Shown here: positions 8,441 through 16,485 of the stretch, piece by piece
Layout of the letters: each line of letters starts with the position of its first letter
How positions within the stretch are numbered: position 1 is the stretch's first letter
Source: Phycisphaerales bacterium
Lineage (GTDB): Bacteria; Planctomycetota; Phycisphaerae; UBA1845
DNA length: 32,759 nucleotides
Direction: 5' to 3'
Assembly (NCBI GenBank): GCA_020353195.1
Contig: CP070691.1
Coordinates: 2,381,985-2,414,743 of the forward strand
Program-made: the position numbers and the translations under genes
The notes under the pieces: model-generated
The model's database searches: none
What the model was told of the DNA's origin: nothing
What the model saw: only the letters and a program-made list of their open reading frames with translations

Positions 8441-9943
8441 ATGACTCTTCGAGGCGCCAACCGTGTCGTCGGGGTCCGATGGCTCGTGTGCTTGGCTGCG
8501 ATCGGGCCGGGGCTGCCGTCCCCGGCGGCAGACCTTCCGGAGGCCCTTCGCGACGATGCCCAGGGCGATCACGGACGACAGACCGTCGATTCGCTGGATC
8601 TCATCCTGTCGCTGGGGCTGAACAGCGCCCAGGCCCGGGCGATCCTGCCCCTGTACGCGGAAGCGTGTCGGCTCCACCAGAGCCACTATCGCGACAAGGC
8701 CGAGATTCAGCCACAGGAGATTCAGGCCTACGCCGCGTTTCTCGCCGAGGACCGGCTCAACCGGGGCTTCTCGCCCGAAGTCGAACGCAGCACCGCACGC
8801 GTCCATCACCGCGCAAAGAAGGCTCGCGAAACCTTCGCCACGAACCTCAACGAACTGGCCCAAGGCGTCTGGAGGATCCTGACCCCGCAACAGCGTCGAA
8901 TCGCCGAGACCTACAAACCACAAAAGAAGGCCGTCTTCGCCGCCTACGCCAGCCCCAAGGAGAAGCGAAACGTCGCCCGCCAGGCAGCCCGCCGGGCCCG
9001 GCGAGGACCGCCGGCGCCCCGCCGCGACGACCCGGCGCTCGCCGCCGCTCGCAGGGAACTCGACACCGTAAGAACCGCCATTCATCCCCGCCCCGATGTC
9101 ATCGCCAAGCATCTGCTGACGCCGGCCGCCGCCCAATGGGTGTACGAGTTGGCCGGCGTAAGGGCCCCGAGGATGCTCTACGAAGCCGTCTACTGCTGGC
9201 GGTTCGGCACGCGGGATTACCCGCTGGACCGCTGCCGGCAAGATCAGAAAGCCATCCGCGCCCTGTCCAAGGAGATCAACCACTGGAACCTGACTAACGG
9301 CATGTACTTCAGCCCCGGCCAGATTGAAGGTCTAGTCCAACTCGCCAAACAGGCCGAGCAGCTCAAAGCCGCCCAGCGTCAGGCCCGGCCTCGCGAGAAG
9401 CTGCACCCCGACGAGTTCAACGCGCGACTGGTCCAGTTGGAGCTGGCCGCTGAATCCGTGCTCCGCCCCGGTCAACTCGAGGTGATGCGCGAGTACAAAC
9501 CGTGCCTGATCCCGCCCAAGAACCTTAAGAACCCGGTGCGCGTCGGCCAGGCCAACGACGGCTCCCACTTGGCCCGCTGGCTCCAGCGAGCCCGCCGGAC
9601 AAACAACGAGCACGTCGATCGCATGATCGACAGCCTGATCAGCAGCGAGATCAAACGCCTGGGCCCCATGAGCGAGTCGGCTATCGCCGAGCGACGTAAG
9701 CTGCTGCGAGACACCGCCCGGCAGGCGGCCGGCATGAGCGACGTCGAGTTCGCCCTGAACCAGGACGACCTGGCCGGCGCCATCACGCCGATCAACCGCA
9801 AAGAGGAGCTGACGGCCGCGATCGACCAGATGCACCGCATCCGCACCAAGCCCGGGCGGACGCACCAGTTCCTGCTCAATCGCGATTTCGCCAACGTGCT
9901 GATGGTCCGCTATCAGCAACTCAAGTCGGGCGCAGCTGAATAA
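8441..9943 (+). CDS. Secreted helical protein of unknown function with two similar repeats
   Basis: 500 residues. GGGAGG lies 6 nt before the ATG. A signal peptide (hydrophobic ~12-22, likely cut after PSPAA near residue 30) sends it to the periplasm. The rest is almost all charged helix. Two related segments can be seen: residues ~55-160, ending ILTPQQRRIAETYKP, and ~288-356, ending VLRPGQLEVMREYKP; each is a helical stretch closed by a proline/glutamine turn. The second is followed by the well-defined motif CLIPPKNLKNPVRVGQAND (354-373), which looks conserved. The L-T-P-x-Q turns recall the Spy/CpxP type of helical hairpins, but that is a weak resemblance. It is 96 bp upstream of the radical SAM gene on the same strand, so they may be co-transcribed. 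I do not recognise a named family. Confidence 0.82.
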   Translation: MTLRGANRVVGVRWLVCLAAIGPGLPSPAADLPEALRDDAQGDHGRQTVDSLDLILSLGLNSAQARAILPLYAEACRLHQSHYRDKAEIQPQEIQAYAAFLAEDRLNRGFSPEVERSTARVHHRAKKARETFATNLNELAQGVWRILTPQQRRIAETYKPQKKAVFAAYASPKEKRNVARQAARRARRGPPAPRRDDPALAAARRELDTVRTAIHPRPDVIAKHLLTPAAAQWVYELAGVRAPRMLYEAVYCWRFGTRDYPLDRCRQDQKAIRALSKEINHWNLTNGMYFSPGQIEGLVQLAKQAEQLKAAQRQARPREKLHPDEFNARLVQLELAAESVLRPGQLEVMREYKPCLIPPKNLKNPVRVGQANDGSHLARWLQRARRTNNEHVDRMIDSLISSEIKRLGPMSESAIAERRKLLRDTARQAAGMSDVEFALNQDDLAGAITPINRKEELTAAIDQMHRIRTKPGRTHQFLLNRDFANVLMVRYQQLKSGAAE

Positions 9944-10039
9944 AGGAACGCTCGCCCGTACCCTCCAGGGGAAACCGACATTAACAGGCGGGCGTCAGGC
10001 GGTCGCCCGCGTGCCCGCGAACGCGCCGAAAGGCTGACC

Positions 10040-11185
10040 ATGAGCCCAATCGACCGACGCGACTTCCTGACCACCCTGGGCCGATGCGGAGCCGGCATCT
10101 GCACCCTCTGCGCGGGGGGCGGATTCGCCGTCGGGCAGGCCGCCGGCACCAAGAGGTTTCGCCCCGAACCGGGCGGCCGCCGCGTCGACTTCTTCGAATC
10201 GCTGCCCGACGGTAGCATCGTCTGCGGCGTGTGCCCGCGACACTGCGTGACCGACGACGGCGAGACGGGGTTCTGCCGGTCGCGAACCAATGTCGCCGGG
10301 GTCTACTACCCGCGGGGCTACGGCCGGCCGTGCATCCTCCGCGTCGATCCGATCGAGAAGATCCCCCTGAGCCACTTCCGGCCCGGCTCCAAGACCATGA
10401 CCGTCGCCGTCGGAGGCTGCAACCTGCGCTGCCTCTACTGCCAGAACTGGCAGCACTCGCAAACGGCACCCGACAAGCTCAAGACGTTCGACCTGACGCC
10501 CGACCAGGCGGTGGCCGCCGCACGAGACAAAGGCGTCGACACCATCGCGTTCAACTACACCGACCCGGTCGCGTTCCTCGAATACGCCAAGGACCTCGCG
10601 GTCGCGGCCCGAAAGGCCGAGATCCGCGTCGTCGCCGCAACCGGCGCCTACATCGAACCCGAGCCGCTGCTCGACTTCGCCCGGTACGTCGACGCGATCA
10701 CGATCGGCCTGAAGGGCTTCACCCAGGAGTTCTACGACACCGTCTGCTCGGGCCGACTGGACGGCGTTCTCGCCGCCATCGAAACGATCAAGACCAAGAC
10801 GAACTGCTGGCTCGAAATCGTCAATCTGATCGTCCCCACCTATAACCACGACCCGCGGACGATTCACAAGATGGCCGGCTGGCTTCGCCGCACCGTCGGA
10901 GTGACAACACCACTGCACTTCTCACGGTTCGTACCGATGTACCGCCTGACCAACCTCCCCCGCACCCCGGTCGAGACGCTCGAATCCGCCTGCCGCATCG
11001 CCAGAAGCGTGGGCCTCACCTACGTCTACACCTCGAACATCGCCCCGCACGACGGCAACAACACCTACTGCCCCAAGTGCGGCATGGCTCTGATCGAACG
11101 ATTGGGATTCAAAGTGCTCGAGAACCGGGTGCGCGACGGGCGCTGCCCCGCTTGCCACATCCGCCTGCCCGGCGTCTGGACGTAG
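10040..11185 (+). CDS. amrS: AmmeMemoRadiSam-type radical SAM enzyme with Tat signal
   Basis: 381 residues. The radical SAM cluster motif GGCNLRCLYCQNW supplies Cys127, Cys131 and Cys134. An N-terminal Cys set (62, 65, 69, 79; CGVCPRHC then GFC) and the C-terminal pairs at 344/347 (CPKC) and 369/372 (CPAC) are typical of the AmmeMemoRadiSam radical SAM family, which is usually encoded with an AMMECR1/Memo-like partner. No such partner is in this window. The first 35 residues contain DRRDFLTTLG, a good twin-arginine motif, then a weakly hydrophobic stretch and an A-A cleavage-like site, so export after cofactor loading is possible. The ATG is preceded by GAAAGG about 8 nt upstream. The reaction of this family is unknown to me; the assignment rests on the Cys pattern and length. 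Confidence 0.9.
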   Translation: MSPIDRRDFLTTLGRCGAGICTLCAGGGFAVGQAAGTKRFRPEPGGRRVDFFESLPDGSIVCGVCPRHCVTDDGETGFCRSRTNVAGVYYPRGYGRPCILRVDPIEKIPLSHFRPGSKTMTVAVGGCNLRCLYCQNWQHSQTAPDKLKTFDLTPDQAVAAARDKGVDTIAFNYTDPVAFLEYAKDLAVAARKAEIRVVAATGAYIEPEPLLDFARYVDAITIGLKGFTQEFYDTVCSGRLDGVLAAIETIKTKTNCWLEIVNLIVPTYNHDPRTIHKMAGWLRRTVGVTTPLHFSRFVPMYRLTNLPRTPVETLESACRIARSVGLTYVYTSNIAPHDGNNTYCPKCGMALIERLGFKVLENRVRDGRCPACHIRLPGVWT

Positions 11186-11746
11186 ACATCGCGGCAATCA
11201 CGAACGACCGCATCGGTAACGATCACCCGCGCGCCGGCCGCGCCGAAGCCAACCCACACGCGCGAAGATCGGACCAACAGCAACAAAACAAGTAGCCCCG
11301 CGCACCTCGGGGAAGGCGCACGGGGCCGTTGAAAGGGGACACGACAGCTTCCATTAGGTTTATAGAATCGCTAACAGGCGAAATCAAATAGCCCGTCGGA
11401 TTACTTTTCCGTAGATAAAACACCCGCGGCCCCCGGTGGCTCCGCCCGCCCACGAGGACAACCGCCCCGATATCGGACCGATGCGGATCGCCCGCCCGCC
11501 CGGCCGGCGGCGCAGTTATCAGTACCGTTATCCGTGCCGCTATCAGCACGGCGGGCCGCCCCGCAAGATCGCCCACACCAGACCCGCACCCGACAGCCGC
11601 GCCAGACCCCCTTAGGACCGCGTCGGGATTCCGAGTACCGGGCACTCCCCGCCGCGGCGGCGGCCTCGGTCCCAGACGCTGACACGGGCCGCGTTCCATC
11701 GGGCGAACTGTCGGCACAGCGGTGCCGGCATTAGAATGCCACGATC
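11186..11746. other. Long non-coding stretch
   Basis: 561 bp with no convincing gene. It contains a hairpin at 11295-11326, a more AT-rich part around 11340-11430, and a GC-rich part with a small inverted repeat at 11532-11551 (CCGTGC/GCACGG). On the minus strand, 11543-11599 could encode a short peptide resembling the C-terminus of the UbiB-like protein at 14073 (see findings). No clear -35/-10 pair for the 11747 gene was found. Confidence 0.5.
11295..11326 (+). terminator. Hairpin after the radical SAM gene
   Basis: GCCCCG pairs with CGGGGC, with further pairs inside and two mismatches. There is no T-run after it, so intrinsic termination would be weak. Confidence 0.3.
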
Positions 11747-14005
11747 ATGGGCAAGCCTGGTGAGAGCCCACCGCCGGCCGGCGGGGAACAGAGCAGCGGA
11801 CCGGACCCCGCCTCCGGCGCGCGCGAAGATGCGAGCCGATCGGTCGACGCCAAGGCCGCCGGAAAACGGGGCGCAAAGACGATTGGGATCTGCGGCGCGA
11901 TTTTCCTGGTCGCGCTGATCGTGCGGCTGGTCTACCTGATCGAAAGCTCGGAAAGCCCGACCTTCGAGGTGCCCGTCGTGGACGCGGAGGTGTACGACGG
12001 CCTGGCGCGGTCCCTGATCGAAGGCAACGGCATGGGCGGCGCCTTCTTCTACCAGCCGTTCTTCTATCCGTTCTTCCTGTCGGTCGTTTACTTCTTCGCC
12101 GGTCACTCCGTGCTGTGCGCCAAGGTCTGCCAGGTCGTCCTGGGCGCCGCCACGTGCGTCCTGACCTACCGACTGGGCGAGCGCGTGTTCGACCGGCGGA
12201 CGGGAATCATCGCGGGCGCGATCGTCGCCCTGTGCGGTCCGCTGGTATTCTTCGAGGCGGAACTGGTGGGGAGCGGGTGGGCGGCCTTCTGGTCGGTCGC
12301 CCTCGCATGGCTTTTTCTCAAAGCCGGCGCGGACCAGGCACCCCGTTCCTGCCGCTGGCTGGGCATCTGCGGCGCGCTGGCTGTTCTCACGAGGCCCACG
12401 TTCCTGCCCTTTTTTGTGGCCGGCTGCGTTTGGCTGGCGGTGGCGCTCGTCCGGGGTTCGCGCCGATGGCGTGCCACGTCGTGGAGTCTGGCGAACCTGC
12501 TTGCCGGGTTCGCCATAATCGCCATCCCCGTAGCCAGGCTGAATTCGCACGTGACCGGGCATTTCGGCATCCTGCCGTCCACCGGGGGGATCAATCTTTA
12601 CATCGGAAACAACCCGGACGTCTGCGAGACGCTGACCACCCGCCCCGGCTTCGACTGGATCCGCCTCACGCAACTCCCTCTGCGGCAAGGCGTTACCGGC
12701 GACCAGTGGGAGCAGCAGGACTTCTTCGCCCGCAAGTTCCAAACCTTCGTCCGCACCGAGCCCCTGGGCTTCGCGAAAGGGCTGGCTCGCAAAGCCCTCC
12801 AGTTCGTCAGCTCCCGCGAGATCCCGCGAAACGTGGATATCTACTGCTTCCACGAGTGGTCACGCGTCCTGGGGTGCCTGACGTGGAAGGTCGGCGGCTT
12901 CGGGTTTCCCTTCGGCGTGATCCTGCCGTTGGCCTGCATAGGGTTCGCCTGCCGGGCCCGGGAGGTTCCGGTCCCGCTGATCCTGTTCCTGGTCCTGTTT
13001 CCCCTGTCGATCGTGCTCGTTTTCGTGACGGCCAGATACCGGGTCGTCGTCGTACCTCACCTGGCGATACTGGCAGGTGCGGGATTCTGGGCAGTCGTCC
13101 GGATGGTGCAGTCGCGGCGTTGGCGGCGACTGACGGCTACCGCGGCGGGCGTAGTGGTGCTGATATCGCTGGCAAGCGTCCCGGGGCCCTTCTGCGAAGA
13201 GAAGCTCGACTATACTGCGGAGCTGCACTTCGAGGTGGGCACCTGCCTGGGCGCCGTGACCGGCAGCCACGGCCGTCCCGACGAGGCCATCGAGCATTTC
13301 AGGCAGGTCCTGCGCATCGACCCGGGTTTCGCGGATGCGCACCACAACCTGGCATTGGAGCTGGAGGAGCAGGGGAACCTCGACGAGGCGGCGTATCACT
13401 ACCAGGAGGTGCTGCGGCTCAGGCCCGACAGGTACGACTCGCTGGCGAATCTGGCCCTGGTGCGCGAGCGCCAGGGCAAACCGGACCAAGCCCGTCGCCA
13501 CTTTGAGCAGGCCCTTCGGATTGAGCCGACCTTCTGCAAGGGGCACTACAACTACGCGAATCTCCTGCTCAAGCAGGGCGAGCTGAGTCGCGCGATCGAG
13601 CACTACGAGGCCGCCTTGCGCGATTGCCCCGAGTACGCGAAGGCCCAGAACAACCTGAAAGTGGCGTTGGCCCGGCGGGAGAAGTTGGAGCTGGCCCTCG
13701 CACAACACACGGAGCTGCTGAAGCGCCGGCCTGACCACCCGACCGGCTACAGCAACTTGGTATCGCTGCTGGTTCCGCTGGGGAGGATCGACGAGGCCGC
13801 CGAACGCTGCTCGGCGGCATTGGCGGCGGACCCGCAGAACACCGACGCCCGCTTTGCGTTGGGCTTTGCCTATGAGAGCGCCGGCAGGATCAGCGAGGCG
13901 ATTGCGGAATACCAGAACGTCCTGCAGCTGCGCCCGGACCACGCGGGAGCCCGACAGCGGCTGGAAGCCGCGCAGGCGAAGCTCGACGATGCCCGATCAC
14001 GCTGA
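11747..14005 (+). CDS. GT39-like (GT-C fold) membrane glycosyltransferase with C-terminal TPR domain
   Basis: 752 residues. Residues 1-44 are a polar cytoplasmic tail. Residues ~45-477 carry about nine to ten membrane spans. The first periplasmic loop has the acidic motif VVDAEVYDGLA (Asp79/Glu81 region) and the P-F-F-Y-P-F pattern (104-109) of the PMT/ArnT/GT39 group, which use polyprenyl-phosphate sugars as donors on the periplasmic side. From ~493 to ~745 there are about seven tetratricopeptide repeats (for example PDEAIEHFRQVLRIDPGFAD), probably periplasmic, for protein contacts. The start codon has no strong ribosome binding site. GT-C plus TPR fusions occur in Planctomycetota. Donor and acceptor cannot be read from the sequence. 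Confidence 0.85.
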   Translation: MGKPGESPPPAGGEQSSGPDPASGAREDASRSVDAKAAGKRGAKTIGICGAIFLVALIVRLVYLIESSESPTFEVPVVDAEVYDGLARSLIEGNGMGGAFFYQPFFYPFFLSVVYFFAGHSVLCAKVCQVVLGAATCVLTYRLGERVFDRRTGIIAGAIVALCGPLVFFEAELVGSGWAAFWSVALAWLFLKAGADQAPRSCRWLGICGALAVLTRPTFLPFFVAGCVWLAVALVRGSRRWRATSWSLANLLAGFAIIAIPVARLNSHVTGHFGILPSTGGINLYIGNNPDVCETLTTRPGFDWIRLTQLPLRQGVTGDQWEQQDFFARKFQTFVRTEPLGFAKGLARKALQFVSSREIPRNVDIYCFHEWSRVLGCLTWKVGGFGFPFGVILPLACIGFACRAREVPVPLILFLVLFPLSIVLVFVTARYRVVVVPHLAILAGAGFWAVVRMVQSRRWRRLTATAAGVVVLISLASVPGPFCEEKLDYTAELHFEVGTCLGAVTGSHGRPDEAIEHFRQVLRIDPGFADAHHNLALELEEQGNLDEAAYHYQEVLRLRPDRYDSLANLALVRERQGKPDQARRHFEQALRIEPTFCKGHYNYANLLLKQGELSRAIEHYEAALRDCPEYAKAQNNLKVALARREKLELALAQHTELLKRRPDHPTGYSNLVSLLVPLGRIDEAAERCSAALAADPQNTDARFALGFAYESAGRISEAIAEYQNVLQLRPDHAGARQRLEAAQAKLDDARSR

Positions 14006-14017
14006 ACATCTCCGGCA

Positions 14018-14038
14018 GCCGGTGGCGCCGGCACCGGC
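14018..14038. terminator. Hairpin between convergent genes
   Basis: GCCGGTG and CACCGGC form a 7-bp stem around GCGCCGG, in the 67-bp gap between two genes that point at each other. It could end transcription from both sides. There is no T-run. Confidence 0.35.
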
Positions 14039-14072
14039 GCGGCCCTGAAACCGGCCGACCGCGATACCAGTA

Positions 14073-15770
14073 TCAATAGAGCCTGCCGCTGCGGAAGATC
14101 GCCCATACCAATCCCAGTCCCAGCACGCCCGCGATCAGGTATCCGATGATTCCCAGCATCCTGAGGGGGATTCCGAACGGCAGCTCGCCGGCGGTCCCCA
14201 CGAGCATCGAACTGCCAACGATGACCGCCGCGATCACGACGGAGATCGCGAGCCGGTTGCTGGATCGGTCCAGCTCGCTGGTCAGCCGCTCCAGGTTCTC
14301 GTGGCGGACTTTCACCTCCCAGTCGCCCCGGGACAGCTGGCGAAGCACGGCTTTAATCGTCGACGGCGCGGAGCGGAGAATCCCCCACGTCTGCCACGCC
14401 GCCAGGCCCGCGGCCTTAGCCATCCGCGCCGGGCTGAGGCGGTCCGCCACCATCCGCTTCATCCGGGGCTTGAGCAGCGCGACCAGGTCCAGCTCCGGGT
14501 CGAGCCGCATGGCCACGCCCGAGACGGTCGTCAGTGCCTTGACGAGCACCATCACGTTGCTGGGAACCGTCACGTCGTTGGCCCGGATGATCTCGGTGGC
14601 CTCGACGAACACGACGGACAGATCCAGCCGCTTGAGCGGGAGCCCGTAGTACTTGTCCAGCAGCAACCGCAGTGACCGCGAGAGCCGTTCGCGTCCGGTC
14701 TTCGGGCCCAGCGCGTCCAGATCGTCCAGCACCTCGACGATCAGGTCGGGGTCGCGATTCACGGCGGCCACGATCAGGATCAGGAACAGCGCCGACTGCT
14801 CGTCGCTGAGCACGCCTACCTGCCCGAAGTCGATCAGCCCGATTCGGGCCGGTGGGCTCACCAGGATGTTCCCGGGATGCGGATCGGCGTGAAACACGCC
14901 GACCTCGAAGAACTGCGCGAGATACGCGTCGAGCAGCCGGCTCGCCAGCGCCTTGCGGTCGATGTTCGGTTCGTCCGCCTCCAGCACGGTGTCGAGGTTC
15001 CGCCCCTTGAGGGCTTCGAGCGTCAAGACGCGCGACCCGCACAGGTCCCAGCGCACCTGGGGCACGCGCACGTGTTCATGGTCGGTCAGGGCGTCGCCGA
15101 TCCGCGCCGTGGCGGACGCCTCGCTGACGAAGTCCATCTCCCGCCGCAGGGTCTCGGCCAGCTCATGGACCAGTTGCGCCGGGCGATACCCGCGCAGTTC
15201 TGGCACCAGCCGCTCGGCCGCGTCGGCGAACCAGGACAAGATGTGCATGTCCAGGCGGACGATGTTGTCGATGTCCGGGCGTTTGACCTTGACGACCACC
15301 TCCATGCCGTCATGGGTTGTCGCCCGATACACCTGCCCGATCGAGCCGCTGGCGAACGGCGCGTCGGCGAGGTGGCCGAAGCACTGATCGATCGGCGTCC
15401 CGAGCTCTTCCTCGATGATCGTGCGGGCGCTGCTCGTGTCGAACGGGCACACGTGGTCCTGCAGGCTCCGCAATTCGCGGATCACCTCTTCGGGGATTAC
15501 GTCCGGGCGCGTGGTCAGTGTCTGCCCGAGCTTGACGAACGTGGGCCCCAGCTCATCGCAGACGCGCGCCAGGCGGCGACCGATCGCCGACGCGCCGGAG
15601 CCGGTGACCTCGTCCCGGCGGCGCCGCGGAAGCACTCCCGGAATCGAGACGTAGCGCCTCAAATTCAGACGATCGACGAAATGGCCGAACCCCTGCTGCG
15701 TCAGCACTCGCGCGATCTGCTGCAGGCGATTCAGGCTGCGGACGCTGCGTGTGAGTTGCAGTGGCGTCAT
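14073..15770 (-). CDS. UbiB/ABC1-family atypical kinase-like protein
   Basis: 565 residues from the ATG at 15770, chosen because the protein then starts MTPLQLTRSVRSL and has an AGAGA site upstream; an ATG 48 bp further out (15818) is also open. Members of this family are needed for coenzyme Q or other isoprenoid quinone lipid metabolism and have ATPase activity. Visible motifs (numbered from 15770): KLGQTLTTRPD (K-x-G-Q, 80-90), the Ala-rich nucleotide loop AFASGSIGQVYRA (139-151), VVKVKRP with the likely ATP-contacting Lys161, HADPHPGN (294-301) and IDFGQ with Asp314. Two C-terminal membrane segments occupy about the last 60 residues. Length and motif order are typical. The gene stands alone, with no ubiquinone or menaquinone genes nearby, so the substrate is open. 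Confidence 0.93.
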   Translation of the reverse strand: MTPLQLTRSVRSLNRLQQIARVLTQQGFGHFVDRLNLRRYVSIPGVLPRRRRDEVTGSGASAIGRRLARVCDELGPTFVKLGQTLTTRPDVIPEEVIRELRSLQDHVCPFDTSSARTIIEEELGTPIDQCFGHLADAPFASGSIGQVYRATTHDGMEVVVKVKRPDIDNIVRLDMHILSWFADAAERLVPELRGYRPAQLVHELAETLRREMDFVSEASATARIGDALTDHEHVRVPQVRWDLCGSRVLTLEALKGRNLDTVLEADEPNIDRKALASRLLDAYLAQFFEVGVFHADPHPGNILVSPPARIGLIDFGQVGVLSDEQSALFLILIVAAVNRDPDLIVEVLDDLDALGPKTGRERLSRSLRLLLDKYYGLPLKRLDLSVVFVEATEIIRANDVTVPSNVMVLVKALTTVSGVAMRLDPELDLVALLKPRMKRMVADRLSPARMAKAAGLAAWQTWGILRSAPSTIKAVLRQLSRGDWEVKVRHENLERLTSELDRSSNRLAISVVIAAVIVGSSMLVGTAGELPFGIPLRMLGIIGYLIAGVLGLGLVWAIFRSGRLY

Positions 15771-16383
15771 GGCTGTCTCTTGAGCAAGCGCCGAGCCGTC
15801 CGGCCGCCGAATCCACAAAGGACAATCGCGGCCGGTGAAGCCCCGCCGCCCATGCCCCGTATCGGCCCGCGCCGGGGCCGCCTCGCGGACGCGGGATTAC
15901 CGGGGGCAAGCTTACCGGAACGCCCGGCGAGGCGAAACATCGCCGGGGCCGCGAGATATCAGCCGCACTGTAATAGGGCCAATCTCAAGCGACGCGATCG
16001 GCGTTGAGGATCGGCAGCGGCCGATATGTCCGAGGAGCGGTCCGCCGCCCGGCCGGGACGGCAATCCGGCGGCCGAGAAAAAAAACTCACAAATCGGCTT
16101 TGCGGGCGCATTTTGGCGATTTTGCCCTTGAAGTTAGGGGGTCGGATCGGGTACAAACATACGCAGGAGGAGAAGGTTGCCCGGTGGGAAATCAGGCAGG
16201 CCACGTCCGAGTCGATCCCCCTGGCAATGTTCTCTGCGCGGCAAATAGCTGCGGTTTGCAGCGAGTTTGTCGGGGCAGGAGAGAGTAGTGAGGGACGGCT
16301 GGTATGGACTGCAGGCGGGCGCGTGAGCGTTGCTGAGTGCAGCCGCGCGGTTCGTTTGCAGTAGGACGACAAACGGAGGTGGC
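15771..16383. other. Long non-coding stretch upstream of the dockerin-like gene
   Basis: About 610 bp. Base composition falls near 16076-16165 (A and T runs), which sets it apart from the flanks. A weak promoter-like pair (TTGAAG, 18 nt, TACAAA) ends at 16157 and is followed by AGGAGGAGAAGG at 16165-16176, but the frames after it encode nothing I recognise. A 112-codon frame from 16026 lacks a ribosome binding site. I therefore call no gene here. Confidence 0.5.
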
Positions 16384-16412
16384 TTGACCGAAGGGGCCGG
16401 TTCTGCTATCAT
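16384..16412 (+). promoter_or_regulatory. Sigma70 promoter of the dockerin-like secreted protein gene
   Basis: TTGACC, exactly 17 nt, TATCAT: five of six matches in each hexamer at ideal spacing. Transcription would begin near 16419, placing the hairpin at 16422-16461 right at the 5' end of the mRNA. Confidence 0.75.
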
Positions 16413-16421
16413 TCACGATTC

Positions 16422-16461
16422 AAGAGCACAATACGCGCAACCTCAAAACAACCGTGCTCTT
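16422..16461 (+). promoter_or_regulatory. 5'-terminal mRNA hairpin
   Basis: AAGAGCAC and GTGCTCTT form a perfect 8-bp stem with a 24-nt loop, followed by TTTAAG. It begins within a few bases of the predicted transcription start. It may protect the mRNA 5' end, or act as an attenuator because the 3' arm runs into TTTT. Confidence 0.5.
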
Positions 16462-16466
16462 TTAAG

Positions 16467-16478
16467 CTCCTAAGGAGG
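16467..16478 (+). promoter_or_regulatory. Strong Shine-Dalgarno with built-in complementary bases
   Basis: TAAGGAGG lies 7 nt before the ATG at 16486 and is the strongest ribosome binding site in the window. CTCC directly before it can pair with GGAG across TAA, so a small local fold could modulate access. Confidence 0.6.
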
Positions 16479-16485
16479 AAAACCT

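Noticed and set aside
16026..16364. 112-codon plus-strand frame in the gap before the dockerin-like gene
   Set aside because: It has no ribosome binding site at the ATG, no recognisable sequence and spans an AT-rich regulatory-looking stretch. A small gene cannot be fully excluded.
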